Origin: Gordionus sp. m RMFG-2023
Lineage: Eukaryota; Nematomorpha; Gordioida; Chordodea; Parachordodidae
Length of the DNA stretch: 64,000 nt
Reading direction: 5' to 3'
NCBI RefSeq assembly: GCF_954871325.1
Contig: NC_088777.1
Span: 19,631,366-19,695,365, forward strand
Position 1 is the stretch's first letter, and each line of letters begins with the position of its first letter. A model generated the notes under the pieces. That model ran no database searches, was not told the DNA's origin, and worked only from the letters and a program-made list of their open reading frames with translations. This document shows positions 10,836 to 22,659 of this stretch, piece after piece. A program made the position numbers and the translations under genes.

Positions 10836-10978
10836 AATAATGTTATTATAATTTAGTAGATAATGTTATTATAATTTAGTAGATAATGTTATTATAATTT
10901 AGTAGATAATGTTATTATAATTTAGTAGATAATGTTATTATAAATTAGTAGATAATGTTATTATAATTTAGTAGATTA
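10836..10978. repeat. Six tandem copies of a 23-base A+T-rich unit
   Basis: The unit GATAATGTTATTATAATTTAG (plus TA) repeats about six times with only one or two substitutions. The array is inside the long-form CAGTGGCGTAGC element and explains part of its extra length over the 11.4 kb copy, which has a single copy of the unit. Confidence 0.9.
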
Positions 10979-11188
10979 TTCTCAATGACTTTATAATAAT
11001 ACTACCCAGAATAAATTCAATAGTAATATAATATCCTTTCACAAACATCAAAACCAGAAAAATATAAATATTAATGGTATTTATTTGATACAAAGTCACT
11101 TTTAAGTCTTTTGAACGTATAATCTAAAAAAAAAATTTGCTCTGGGAGGGGTCCAAACCCGAAAACTACCCCCGTAGCTACGCCACTG

Positions 11189-11448
11189 TGTAGTTGGATA
11201 GGTTATTAATAAATCTATATAGAAGATAAAAAAAGTACATGTTTTAGACTTTAAATTATAGTAAAACTAATAACTCAAAAATCTTCTAAAACCAACAATT
11301 TAACATAAATATAGAAAAAAATGGTTTCTAATTTTCTATCACATCATAATTAAATTCTTTCACTTGTTTCACATAACGTATGGTCAAAAACACATGATCA
11401 ATCAAACTGCCATATCACGTAAAATTACATATAATTAATCATTACTTA
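11189..11448. other. Spacer between two inverted miniature elements
   Basis: A+T-rich DNA separating two copies of the CAGTGGCGTAGC family in opposite orientation. Nothing else recognised. Confidence 0.4.
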
Positions 11449-11812
11449 CAGTGGCGTAGCTACGGGGGTGGTTTTCGGGTTTGGACCTCTCCCAGAGCAA
11501 AATTTTTTTTTAGATTATACGTTCAAAAGACTTAAAAGTGACTTTATATCAAATAAATACCATTAATATTTATATTTTTCTGATTTTGATGTCTGTGGAA
11601 GGATATTATATTACTATTGAAGTTATTCTGGATAGTATTATTATAAAGTCTTTGAGAATAATCTACTAAATTATAATAACATATTATTTATGCATTTAAA
11701 AAATATATTTGAAATATATTATCGAAGATATGGTTATGATTTTTAGGATAAACCCGGCCAGGTTTACATATGTATGGACCCCCTCTAAGGAAAATTCCTA
11801 GCTACGCCACTG
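11449..11812 (-). mobile_element. CAGTGGCGTAGCTA-ended miniature element, short form
   Basis: Inverted relative to the 10660-11188 copy: CAGTGGCGTAGCTACGGGGG lies on the left and the complement of CAGTGGCGTAGCTAGGAA on the right. The copy lacks the hairpin trio and the expanded 23-base array. The flanks read CATTACTTA before and CATTACATA after the element, a 9-base direct repeat with one mismatch, which would suit a Mutator-like target duplication. Hence the superfamily is uncertain (hAT or Mutator-like). Confidence 0.8.
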
Positions 11813-12000
11813 CATTACATAAAAGTGAATCCGTCAGCATCTGATAAAACGTCGGTTTATTTTATATTGATTTTATTATGTTCAATTTATTTATATCTGC
11901 TGAATACAATTATTTAGTTATAATTGCATCAATTCGGGTAGCAATTGCTATAATTGGTAGCCTTTTATCCAACCCTAAAAAGAGCCAAGGTTTGTAAGCT

Positions 12001-12558
12001 GCTGGGTGCAGCGTCTACATGAGCGGGAGGGATAGGAACAGTTTGCATCCTATTTTTTTGAGGGGGTAGGAGGTTAGCTGCTCTAATGGATGTAGGACAA
12101 ATTTGGGGGGGGGGGGGGTTAAATTTTGAGATGAAATAGGACAAAATTTATTGCTGTAAAAATTAATACTTTTATTATAGTATTATTATTATACAATTCA
12201 TCGACCAAGTCTATATATTGCAAACACATACACATTGTTTTCCAAATAAACTATCCATTTAAATGTAATTTAAAAGGTTTAGATATTTTAGCAAGCTCAT
12301 AATGCCATAATAATTAATTCATTGTAAAAATGGAGGTTTTAATTGAATTTATTATCTAAAAAATAAATTCTTTATATTCACAAAATATCGATAGTTGGTA
12401 GTAGAGATACATTAATTTAAGTTATTTATAAATTCTTTGAAAAGAGTATCAATAAATAAATATTTGAAAATAATGATAATTTTTAGGGGGGTAGGCAAAG
12501 GTTTCTGAAGGGGGTTTGCATCCAGTGAACATCCTGTCATGTAGACGCTGGCTGGGTG
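12001..12558 (+). mobile_element. CAGCGTCTACATGA miniature hAT element with exact target duplication
   Basis: The element proper is 12009-12550. It has perfect 14-base inverted ends (CAGCGTCTACATGA) and is flanked by exact 8-base duplications GCTGGGTG at 12001-12008 and 12551-12558. The interior is non-coding, with a run of 13 or so G residues near 12107 and GGGGG-rich strings just inside both ends. The exact duplication marks a fairly recent insertion. Copies of the family lie at 37834-38282 and, more decayed and inverted, 57322-57895. Confidence 0.92.
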
Positions 12559-13299
12559 TAATTGCTCTAAAGATAGTAATTAACGGTGTAACATGAAAGC
12601 TGCATCAATCATTTCATGATCTGTAAGTTGGACAATCAAATTTTTATTTACATTTGTGGTTTAGCAAAATATGCCAGATAGAGTAATAAATCGGTAGATC
12701 TTATTAATTTGAAGATGAGTTCTTGGTTAGTATAAGTGATGTTATAAATCATAAAATGAATATCATATATTGGATGCAATTGATAAGAGTAAAGAGGAAT
12801 GTATGTCTAGCCCTCCTAATTTTGTTGGAAGGCAACTTCGTTTTTTCGCAAAATTTACGATTAATATTCTTCAGTATATTTATTTCGTTTTAGTTTTGTA
12901 GCATAGAGAAATTGAGAAATATAATGGTTCTGGGTGTCCAAAAGCAAATAAATATGCTTGGGAATAGTAAAAAAAATTGAATAAATAAAATGCTTGAGGC
13001 GAAGGTAAACAGTTACACCATTTACCTTTGAGGCGTGAACATTTTTTTAAAACTTGGATTCTATCTGAACCCCATAATTGAGACCCAAATTTCGTTTTTA
13101 TTATGAGCATAAATTTGTCAAAGATGAATGCAAAAATTGTATGGCTAGATAAATTTTGAATTTTTTAAAAAAATTTTGAAAAGTTTATATGTTGAAAATT
13201 GAAAATGAAAATCCCTAGTGTTTTATTAATACATTATAAGAGTAAGAAATAGAGGCATTATCTAAACAACGACATCGAAGGATGGTTACTATTATTGTT
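12559..13299. other. A+T-rich DNA, no firm feature
   Basis: A 76-codon minus-strand open frame (12880-13110) lies downstream, in reading direction, of the reverse-transcriptase relic and may be its decayed C-terminal part (FGSQLWGSDRIQVLKK). The match is too weak to call. Confidence 0.35.
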
Positions 13300-13605
13300 A
13301 ATGTCCTGATATTGTTGTCATACAGGTACCTCTTCTTGAAACCTCGATGTGGATATGAATCATCGTTTTTAAATGAACGTATGAAATTAAAATAATCAGG
13401 GTATTTATCTAAAAAAATCTTTTAATTAATATGGAACTATTCAGTGTGTTGAACGCGTTAGTTATATCAAACTTGATAAATGGGTGACGAGTGGCAGGTT
13501 TTCGAAGGTGATTCTTGTTGGATAGTTTACTGCTTCAACCTATCTTTGATTTCAAAACCAAATTGGCTTGGGATTAGTTGATATAACAACATCTGACAAA
13601 GACAT
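13300..13605 (-). pseudogene. Reverse-transcriptase relic of a non-LTR type
   Basis: Read on the minus strand, three blocks in different frames follow the order of a reverse transcriptase finger/palm region. They are PSQFGFEIKDRLKQ (typical P.Q.GFG.K block), HPFIKFDITNAFNTLN (motif A; D of KFDITNAFN is the first catalytic Asp), and LDKYPDYFNFIRSF. The combination Q.GFG...KFD..NAFN...P.Y..F is characteristic of a group of animal retroelement polymerases. The YADD motif is not present. At least two frameshifts and several stops make it a relic. Confidence 0.5.
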
Positions 13606-13649
13606 GTTCAAGTTTGCATATGAATTTTAACAGAATCTTTCTTAAAAGT

Positions 13650-15440
13650 CCCACCTTATGACAATTAGACGAATATCATATCCTTTTTTTAGTGCAACCT
13701 TTTTAAGTAATGTAATATATTATTTTCTAACAGTAAAAACACTATTCATTTTTTTTAAATGGTAAAAAAGTAGTCATATATTTTTTTAATAATATTAGTT
13801 TTTTTCAACTTAAAAAATTGTATTAATGTTTGAATATTTTTTACGAAAACTTACAATCCCTTGCTTCTATGGACGCGTCGTCATGGTTGGAAGCCTTGTG
13901 AAGGTTTCGATCGAAAGATGGAACGAAAAACCCCATATATCCCGTTTTGGAAAGGAAAATAATGAGGAAGATATAAATTTTAATATATATATGCTTTGTG
14001 TGTCAATATTGAGAATATAGCTTATTTGGGAAGAACGCTCCTCAATCATTTTAAGTATTCTGAAGAGTTCGGAGAGGGACAAGAGTTCCGTACATACCAA
14101 ATAGTAAGACCTAATATAAGGAGATTGTTGATTTTATTTTTTTTATATTTTATAATGCCCAGGCTAACAGAGAAATGAGCAGGACCAAGGGTTCTTCTTG
14201 TTGATTTCCTTTTCAAGGTTAATGAGGTCTTGATTAAACTTTAAAAATATATCAAACTAGTTCACGAAATTTTTAGGAATTCCAGAATAAAAAGATCACG
14301 GTGAATATAGTTTAAAGCATTCTGGAAATCAAATTTAAGGATGCACATAATTTTAGTGTGAAGCAGCTGAATATCTAATATGTCCAATAAAAAATTTTTA
14401 ATCAGGGGAATTTTTTTAAAATTGTATTCCTTATAGGGAGGTTGCGTCTTTACCTGGCATCGTCGATTACATTGAAGTTGTTGTTATTTGTATTCCCTTT
14501 TACAAATTGGTTAATAAAATTTTAAAATGTAAAACTGAATTAATTTATAAAATAATATTTCTTCTATTAGAAAACTAAACAGAAAAATAATACAATAAAA
14601 ATTAGATGCTTTTTTGTTTAAAATTTTTATTATTATATATTTTTATTTAAGGAATTATTTTTGAATAAAAATATGTGGAATATTTTATGATAGATTTATA
14701 TAAATTTTAAAATTGCATTAGATTTTATGAACTAAATTTATATACCCAATTTTTAAAATTTTTAACCAATTTAAAAGTGCCGTAATTTAACAATTTTAAC
14801 CTTAAAAGTCATTTGCTGTGGTCTAGTGAGCATTTTTTCTAGCAGCGTTTTTTGGAGGATTTTGCTCTCATACTCCCCATTTTGCTGGGTTACGGCAAGT
14901 TCTTTAGTTTATTCCTATTATATAAAATTTTTATTATTCTTACATTCGACAAAAATATGTATAAAACGATGACTAAACACTATATTTTGTAGCTGTTTGA
15001 CAAGATAATCACATATTTTATGAATTTCACATTTAAAATCATGCTCTCTACTATAAAATGCTAATCTCATATATAAATTTATTACTTATATAGCACTATA
15101 AAATTTTAATAATTTATTATATCATATTGCACCGAGAATAAGAATTATTATACATATAAAATTGGAAACTTTATATAATTTCACAAATAGACTATAAATA
15201 AATGATGACGAATGATATAAATATTAAACTAGGCAAACTAATATGTTTTCTTTTAAATCTGCGCAACAATTCTCTTTAAACAGATATCAATAGAAATGCC
15301 TCCAATTTATCATATTCCATATTTGCCCTCAGCCTATTTTTATGATTTAAATATATTAAAAGCTTTTCCCTAATACCCTTGCCTAAATGTTAAGGTTAAA
15401 ATATATTCATTGGAAGTTGTGCGCAGTTGGGCAAAATCCA
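13650..15440. other. Mostly A+T-rich DNA with one unassigned open stretch
   Basis: At 13826-14178 overlapping frames of moderately higher GC run on the plus strand (MFEYFLRKLTIPCFYGRVVM, then a second frame from 13996) and on the minus strand. None matches a family I know, and no splice structure links them. The rest, including 14180-15440, shows no gene, RNA or element end. Confidence 0.4.
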
Positions 15441-16020
15441 CAAATAACGTTATACTCTGTTAATATGATTGCATTTTGTTTTTATTTTTAAATGTTTAAC
15501 TTACTTAATATTTAAATTTTTGTTTATCCTTAAGATATGTTTCCATTTATTTTTCGTTAAGTTGTAAATTGTATTAATATATTAAAATATTATTTATATA
15601 TATATACTTGTAAAAGCAGATAATAAAAATGTAACTATTGATTCTTATTGTCATGGTAGAAAAGAAAAAAAAATAGACAAATGTAATTTTTTAAATATTT
15701 ACGCTTTATAAATTATTTGATTAAATATTAAATTGTAACGTTAAAAAGGAAGTCAAATCTATTTTAAGATCATGTTTATAAACGGATGACCAAGATTTCA
15801 TTATGTTGGCCAAGACGAGTCTCAAGCTTGCGCCCTCGCCTTAAAATAGACAAATGTAATTTTTTAAATATTTACGCTTTATAAATTATTTGATTAGAAT
15901 ATTAAAATGTAACGTTAAAAAATAAGTCAAATCTATTTTTAGATCACGTTTATAAACGGATGACCAAGATTTCATTATGTTGGCCAAGACGAGTCTCAAA
16001 CTTGCGCCCTCGCGTTAACT
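15440..16020. repeat. Segment copy A, uninterrupted sister of the 20.7-29.3 kb segment
   Basis: The text GTTAATATGATTG, TTAAATTTTTGTT, ATCCTTAAGATATGTT and AAATTATTTGATTAAATATT recurs in the same order in copy B. There it is split by an LTR element (after 20755) and by a hAT element (after 23038). Copy A therefore shows the empty target sites of both insertions. The origin of the segment itself is unknown. Confidence 0.75.
15670..16014. repeat. Tandem duplication of a roughly 172-base unit
   Basis: The unit from AAAATAGACAAATGTAATTT to GCTTGCGCCCTCGC occurs twice in direct succession (about 15670-15841 and 15842-16014), with about five small differences. The end of each unit, CCAAGACGAGTCTCAA plus CTTGCGCCCTCGC, is GC-rich against its surroundings. 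Confidence 0.85.
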
Positions 16021-16635
16021 AAGAAATATTTAAATTTTGCGTTATCATAATAGGCAAAAGATATGAAAAATCCATTAGGAAGATAGCTAGTTCTTTTTTT
16101 GATAATACCATTAAACGAAATATTATTTATATTATTAACACAAAGAAATGATAATCACATGCTCCCAGCACTACTTTATGGAGATATCCAATTCGAACAA
16201 GGAAAAGAGAAATGAACTATTCAATAATATAAAAGAATTATTACTGAGAATTTTAAAAATTAATAATATAATTTATAAAAACTTATCAAAAGCTTTTAAA
16301 GAGAAATTTCTATCTTTCATCTATTTAATTAATTAAATTTAAACCCCTTCTGATTCCACATTCTAATACAAATTGTGCTGAAAGTCGGCACTTCCTCTAC
16401 AAGAGAGAGGGGAAAGAATGTGATGACTTAAAAATAAATGTTTGAAAATATAAAGTATAAAAGAAACAAATAAACGATATAAGTTATATTAAAAAATTAA
16501 ATCATAATGAAAAAATATATTTAAAATAAATAATATATGACATATAAAATTAAACAAGTCAAAGTAAAATATAGAAAACAAAATATAAAAAGTAAAATAT
16601 AAAAAATAAAATGTGAAATACAAGAAATTAAATTT
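16021..16635. other. A+T-rich DNA, no recognised feature
   Basis: A 62-codon frame at 16148-16336 has ordinary amino acid composition (MIITCSQHYFMEISNSNKEK) but no recognised domain or splice context. I do not call it a gene. Confidence 0.35.
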
Positions 16636-16800
16636 AAAAATGAAACAAAAAATAAAACATAAAAAATAAAACATAAAAAATAAAACATAAAAAATAAAAC
16701 ATAAAAAATAAAACATAAAAAATAAAACATAAAAAATAAAACATAAAAAATAAAACATAAAAAATAAAACATAAAAAATAAAACATAAAACATAAAAAAT
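16636..16800. repeat. Microsatellite-like array of AAAACATAAAAAAT
   Basis: About 11 head-to-tail copies of the 14-base unit AAAACATAAAAAAT, almost without change, followed by degenerate copies. Because the array has no stop in several minus-strand frames it generates long Phe/Tyr/Leu-rich spurious frames. Confidence 0.95.
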
Positions 16801-17002
16801 AAAATATATAAAACAGGAATAAAAGGAAGTTTATATTATTAAAAGTGAAGCATAAACTAATCAAAATAATGATGACTATCTAAACCATAATATAATTAGG
16901 AACAACGACGAGCTCTACTCAATCGAGGAATAACAATGAGCTCTACTCAACAAATGAGCTCTACTCAAAAAAATAAAGAGGAAAAACAACAAACTCTGTT
17001 TA

Positions 17003-20000
17003 CATAGGCGTAGCCAAGGGGGGGGCAAGGGGAAATTCCCCCCCCCCCTTCAAAAATATAACACTTTTCTTAAATATTATTTTAAACTAATAAAAAATAC
17101 GTTCCTTAGTTCCCTCCCCACTCCCTGTCTCTCAAAAATGTATGCATATATCTTCTTAAACAATAATGCAAGAAATAATGAGAGTTAATAATTTTTTAAA
17201 CTTAAACTATTACTATAATTCTTTTTTTTAAAGATTTATATATAAATATATATAAAAAAAGTGATACCAAAAAGGTATTTTAAAAAATGAAATATAAGCC
17301 ATATATAAGTCATAAGACAAAAGTCAATTTTATATAATTACTATTAATAGATCTATAAAAATACTAAGTAAAATAATATATAAATATGATTTATTATAAT
17401 TTTATATAGTGAATTATTTTAATTTATTTTTCTTAATAAAAGTAAAATTTAATTCCAAAATTTTTAATAAAATTAATTTATAAATTTAATAAAAAATTAA
17501 CATAACCATATTCCCATTTTTTTAAATTTCCTTCCAATTTATTTTTAAAATATATTTTGCAATTTTTTGACCGAGCAACAAGCATTATATTTGTTTTAAG
17601 TTGATATGGACATCAGAAAATATCTTTTAAAGAATGTAAATGAAAAAGGTAATTCTATATTGATTATAATAAACATTAATTTCCTACCAAGATCATCATA
17701 GCAAGAAAATTGATTCAATTTCAAGTGAAAATAGGGTATCAGAAATATTATGTAACAATCATGAAAATATATCAAAAAAGAAGGAAATTAGAATAAATTT
17801 AACAAGGATTGACGAACGTATATTTTATAATATAATGAATTTATATATCTTTTTTTAGTGATGTTGCTGGGCGATAATAATTCTCTAAATATAAGAGACC
17901 TTGATTCAAGTAAAAACTATTTGAATATTAACATAATCATTATTATTAGTTGTTATTGATTTTCAAAAAGATGATCAAATATTAGAGATTGTGCTAGAGA
18001 ATGAGAAAAGTAATCCTATCATCCAGGTAGTCCCAATAGGTATTTTATTTTAATATCATTATGTAATTTGCATTTTTTTAAGTTAATGTTGTTGATGAAA
18101 GATCTGCAGTAAATCTTATACAGTCAAGAGTTCAAAATATGGATAGTAAAATTTCTATTTTAAAAATATGTAAATTTTAGGTATTTTACCATTTGACATA
18201 AGCAATTATGTTCAATTGGATGTAGCCCCCAAAGACTTTAATATACTAGAGAGTATATATAGGTCACCCAATAATTATAAATTTCCAAGAGATCTTTCTA
18301 GCAGGAAATTAAAATTTCAATTTAATTGGTTTACCACTTGACCTTGGTTGGCTTACTCACCTTCACAAAGGGCTTATTGTAAATATTGTGTTCTATTTGG
18401 ACCAAAATATGCTGGTAAAGGTGAACAAAAATTAAAGCGACTTGTGAATTGCCCATATAGACGTTGGAAAGATGCAGGAGAGAATTTTGAAAATCAACAA
18501 AACAATTTATACCATAAAAATACACAAAATATTATATCATCTCTTAGAGCAATTAATGCTAATGATAGAGATTCTATCATTCATATAATAGGTAAACCAT
18601 TAAAAATTATTATAAGAGACCCACAAAGGTACCAGTTTAATTGGCCAACCTTTTGGGTTTCATATTTTATGGCCTTATAATTATTTATTTTTTATAAAGA
18701 TCAAGATAAAAAGAAAATAGCAAATGAAAATAGACGAAAATATCTCCTCTAATAGATGCAATAATTAATGTATGGCATTAAGAGGTCATCAATATTCAGA
18801 TTGTATATTTAAGGATGATACAAATGAAAATGATGGGAACTTTAGAGCTATTCTCAGAAACCGAGCAATTGGAGATGATGAGCTCAGGATTAACTGTTAA
18901 ATGTACCGAAAAAAGATCCATATTTAAGCCCCACCATTCAAAACGAAATCATTGATGTGTGTAATGATTTAATATTAAGAAAGGTAGTTGCCAACATTAA
19001 CAAGTCTCCATTCTTTTCAGTCTTGGCAGATGAATCAACTGATATATCTGGCATAGAGCAAATGTCCTTGTGTGCTCGATATTTATGTTCTGAAAATGGT
19101 AAAATTTCTATTTAATTTATATAAATTATTATCATTTATATAGATGAAGTTCAAATAAAAGAAGACTGCAATTTATTCCGATTCAAGATATGAGAGGTGA
19201 ATGTCTTGCTAACACAATTGATGTTCATCTTAAAAAATTTAAAATTAATGTTAATTTTATGCGGGGACAAGGATATGATGGTGCCCCTGCTATAAGTGGA
19301 CATTTAAATGGTGTCCAATCACATTTAATAAAAAAATATCCTACTGCAATTTATGTACATTGTGCATCGCATTCCCTAAATCTAGCCATTTCTGATTGTT
19401 GCTCAATTCCCGTTATTCGTAGTACCATGGGTTTATTAAACTTTTATTTTAATTATAATCATATATTTAAAGAGGCACAATAGGCAAGGTATATAATATG
19501 TTCAAGTATCCAAAAAGATCTTATGTCCTCAAAAATATTTTGGCAAAGGAAGAATTTGGCAATAATCATCATAAACTTGTGAAAATTTGCCCTACAAGAT
19601 GGATCCTACGACATGAATCTGCAGTTTTTCTTGAATTAGTTGACCCGCGATTCAAGATCCTGAGTTTTTATTGGCCATTAATTGCATTAACACTCTCTTC
19701 TGCCACACAATATTATTATGCAGAGCCTTGCAAAGAGTGAACCAAGATATGGTTCTGGCATTGACTTAGCTGAAGATGCATATAATGCTATTTTACAGAT
19801 AAGAAAAAATGCTGATTGTGAATTTAGAACGATTTTTAACAAAGTTCAAAAAAAAGTGCAATCTTATAATATGATAATAAGCATGCCAATAATAGTATCA
19901 AGACAAGTATATAGGAATAATATTTCCTTACAATCAATTGAGGAGTATTACAAAATTATTATTTCTATACCACTTATGGACACTTTTTTAACTCAGATTA

Positions 20001-20470
20001 AAGAACGTTTATTAAACCATAAACTTTTGCTAAGTAACTTTCAATTGTTATCCTCTAATCCATCTGTGAACATTTCGGATGACATTAGAAATAAAATTCA
20101 GTATTTATATAATTTTTATTTGCAAGATATGGTAGGGACCGAATTAGAAGTAATAAGTGAATTTAAATATTGGTTTGCCAATTTAAAAAGAATGGATATA
20201 AAGCCTGATAATGCATTAAATGCACTGAATATTTGTAAACACACACTAATTGATTTTCCAAACATAACAAAATTATTTCAAATTTTAGCATGCCTCCCAA
20301 TTACGACATGTACAGATGAAAGAACTTTCTCTAATTTAAGAAGACTAAAAACATACTTACGAAATACTACCTCGCAGCTATAAAATATTCATCAGGAATT
20401 AACACCAGATAATACTGAAATAATTAATGAATTATCAAATTCTAAAAGAAAATTAGATGTAACATTATAA
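17003..20470 (+). mobile_element. ZMYM1-like hAT transposon, degraded
   Basis: The left end, CATAGGCGTAGCCAAGGGGG, continues into a G-run / C-run hairpin, GGGGAAATTCCCCCC. This layout also stands at 23039, where a related hAT begins with CATTGGCATACGC and a G-run / C-run hairpin. A long transposase relic follows. No matching right end was found after the gene, where a minisatellite and copy B of the repeated segment begin, so the right boundary given is only the end of the coding relic. Confidence 0.7.
17605..20470 (+). pseudogene. ZMYM1-like / DUF4371-type hAT transposase, broken
   Basis: The start MDIRKYLLKNVNEKG (17605) is typical for this group. Next come PFDISNYVQLDVAPKDFNIL and, in 18348-18680, AYCKYCVLFGPKYAGKGEQK (TTF-type zinc finger). 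SPFFSVLADESTDISGIEQM follows, then RGQGYDGAPAISGHLNGVQS and YVHCASHSLNLAISDCC of the catalytic core. The C-terminal dimerisation part, ACLPITTCTDERTFSNLRRL, is near 20300. Intron-like gaps occur; one of about 45 bases (GTAAAA to TATAG) before 19144 restores frame. Many stops and shifts remain. The family is hAT with a nuclear DNA-cutting role, abundant in aphids and Hydra. This copy is dead. Confidence 0.8.
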
Positions 20471-20600
20471 ATTATTATCACATTTTTGTATGATCTATCT
20501 TATATTACACAAAACATAAATTATTACCACGTTTTTGTATGATCTATCCTACGACATAACATAAATTAATACCACATTTTTGTGTGATCTATCTTTATTA
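20468..20600. repeat. Three-copy minisatellite, unit about 45-50 bases
   Basis: ATAAATTATTACCAC / TTTTTGTATGATCTATC recurs three times with small changes just after the ZMYM1-like coding relic. It may be the 3' non-coding part of that element. Confidence 0.8.
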
Positions 20601-20755
20601 ACAATAAACTAATAAAAATGCTTATTATTTGTTAAAAATTTTCTAAAATATATATAGGATTAATAACCCGGCCGAAGGCTGGGTAAAAAGGAATAAAATG
20701 AGGAACAGTATGAAGGGTTGCCTCAGAGGATGGAATGTTAATATGATTGATTTTT

Positions 20756-21017
20756 TGTTGCGTTATTCCTTTATCTTATTTTTTGTTTTTTGCATTTGAA
20801 CTTTTATTATTTTTGTTATAATCTAATTTTATTTTATAAACGGCGTAACCTTACTTTTTTATATATTATTTTACTTTTTTGTATTTCGTTTTATATTCTA
20901 ATTTATATGTTAGAAAATGTATAAATACCTTAACAAAAGAAAAAGAAATTAGTTAATAAAATATATTTTTACTGACTCGCACCTCGCACCATATCGTCAC
21001 CAACCTTATTCTTTGCA
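20756..21017 (+). repeat. 5' LTR of the non-autonomous element
   Basis: Begins TGTTGCGTTATTCC and ends TTCTTTGCA, keeping TG...CA. It matches 22660-22921 along its full length. Confidence 0.9.
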
Positions 21018-21039
21018 TGGTGCCCCTTGGGTGGTGGAC

Positions 21040-21420
21040 TAGAAAAAGATGACTACCTATTGTGACGACTATCTAACCTATAGAGACTGCTTTACCTATT
21101 GAAATGACTACCTTATCTATTGATATGACTACCTATTATGTATCTAATCTATGACGATTGCTTAATCCATTGAGATGACTCTATTTATATGACTACCTAT
21201 TGTGACGATTGCTTAATCCATTGTGATGACTCTATTTATATGACTACCTATTGTGTTGATTGCTTAACTTATGGAGATGACTACCTATTATGACTCTACC
21301 TTGTGCTTAACCTATGGAGATGACTACCTATTATGACTACCTTATCTATTGTGATGTTATGACTACCTTATCTATTGTGACTACCTAAACTACTGAGATG
21401 ACCAAGAATCAAACCTTAGT
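21040..21420. repeat. Irregular tandem repeats of TGACTACCTATTGTGA inside the LTR element
   Basis: Variants of GACTACCTATTGTGACGA, GCTTAATCCATTGAGATGAC and TCTATTTATATGACTACC recur about ten times in loose succession. There is no coding potential. Confidence 0.8.
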
Positions 21421-22659
21421 ACGTTCTTTCATGCAAAAAGCTTCTTTCTTTATGGTGTCCCGGCTCTGGATGTTGGACTGGAATATAATAGCCAGCACCT
21501 AACCTAATGTGACAACCTAGGAAGAACTGATATGGAAGTTGAACGATAGGTTATGAATTCTATATTGTGAGACCAATGATGATTACTTATTATTCTAATC
21601 CACGTAAGAAGAAAAGTTATTAAAAATTAAAATTTTATGCCAGGATAAAGGCATGTTATAAATTTTTAAAATTACTAAAATGTAAAATCATAATGGATAA
21701 TATTGATATTTTTTTTGATTTCTTGAATAATGACGAATTGTTGTTAATTAACAAAACCTAAAGATGAATTCTTAAATATAATTAAAAATATTAAAAATCC
21801 TAAACAAGAAGATAAAACTTAATTTTAAATATGTTAAAATGTAATTTTTAAATCACATGATTGATTCAAATAACCTTCATAAGTAATACTTAATATGATA
21901 AAAAGTTTTTGAAATTAAAAGCTTTGAAGACAAAAAGTTATGTAAAAAAACATTCATTTTAGAAAAATATATTTAAATTATGTGGTGAATTTTCAAAACT
22001 ATCTTATGAAGAATTTTTTTTTTTGAATTAAAATTAGGGTGTGAAATTTAAAATTTTATTTAAAGAGAGGGAAATGTGAATAATATATTATTTGCATATT
22101 TTAACCTGGGAGATAGATAATAAACAAAAATTAATTAAACACTAAAACACGAAAAATTAAACGCTTATAAAATATGAAATGCTAAAAAATGTAAAACGCA
22201 AAAAATATAAATCGCTAAAAATATAAAACGCTAAAAGTATAAAACGCTATGATTAACTTAAAAATAATATAATAATTATTATGATTTATCGTTCCTTATT
22301 CTGGATTAAAATTTTATTCCTTATTCCATAAATTATCATTCCTTATTATATATTTTATTGTTCCAAAATTCAAAATTTTATTCGTGCATATTATTCATAT
22401 ATTTGATTTGATCAACTATTCCAAATTATATATTCCGATTTATTCCAAATTCCAATATTCGACTGGATTAATTATGAAATTTGAGAAATGTGAAGGATAT
22501 CAAGCTAACGATAACGTTCAACGATTTCATCAAACCTACGAGAACATTTGAGACTTATGCGCTAACCAAGAAGAAACCGAATACAATCGAAACGGGAAAA
22601 ACTTCTAGAACAACAAACTCTCTATGACTTCTCCGATGAAATTATCAGAAGAGGGAGAA

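Larger units (their letters stand above)
10660..11188 (+). mobile_element. CAGTGGCGTAGCTA-ended miniature element, long form
   Basis: The ends are CAGTGGCGTAGCTAGGA and the inverted copy of CAGTGGCGTAGCTACGGGGG. The element carries a run of GC-rich hairpins near its left end, then six copies of a 23-base unit, and no coding sequence. This terminal motif is common in non-autonomous DNA elements of animals. A clean target duplication was not found at this copy. A shorter copy in opposite orientation lies at 11449-11812. Confidence 0.8.

Noticed and set aside
12880-13110. Minus-strand 76-codon frame as a gene
   Set aside because: It follows a decayed reverse-transcriptase relic and has no start context, splice sites or recognised motif.
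16489-16864. Three overlapping minus-strand frames of 76-90 codons rich in Phe, Tyr and Leu
   Set aside because: They are translations of the AAAACATAAAAAAT tandem array, whose unit contains no stop in these frames.
20990-21420. CRISPR-like array from the regular short repeats
   Set aside because: The repeats are irregular, lack unique spacers, and lie inside a eukaryotic LTR element.
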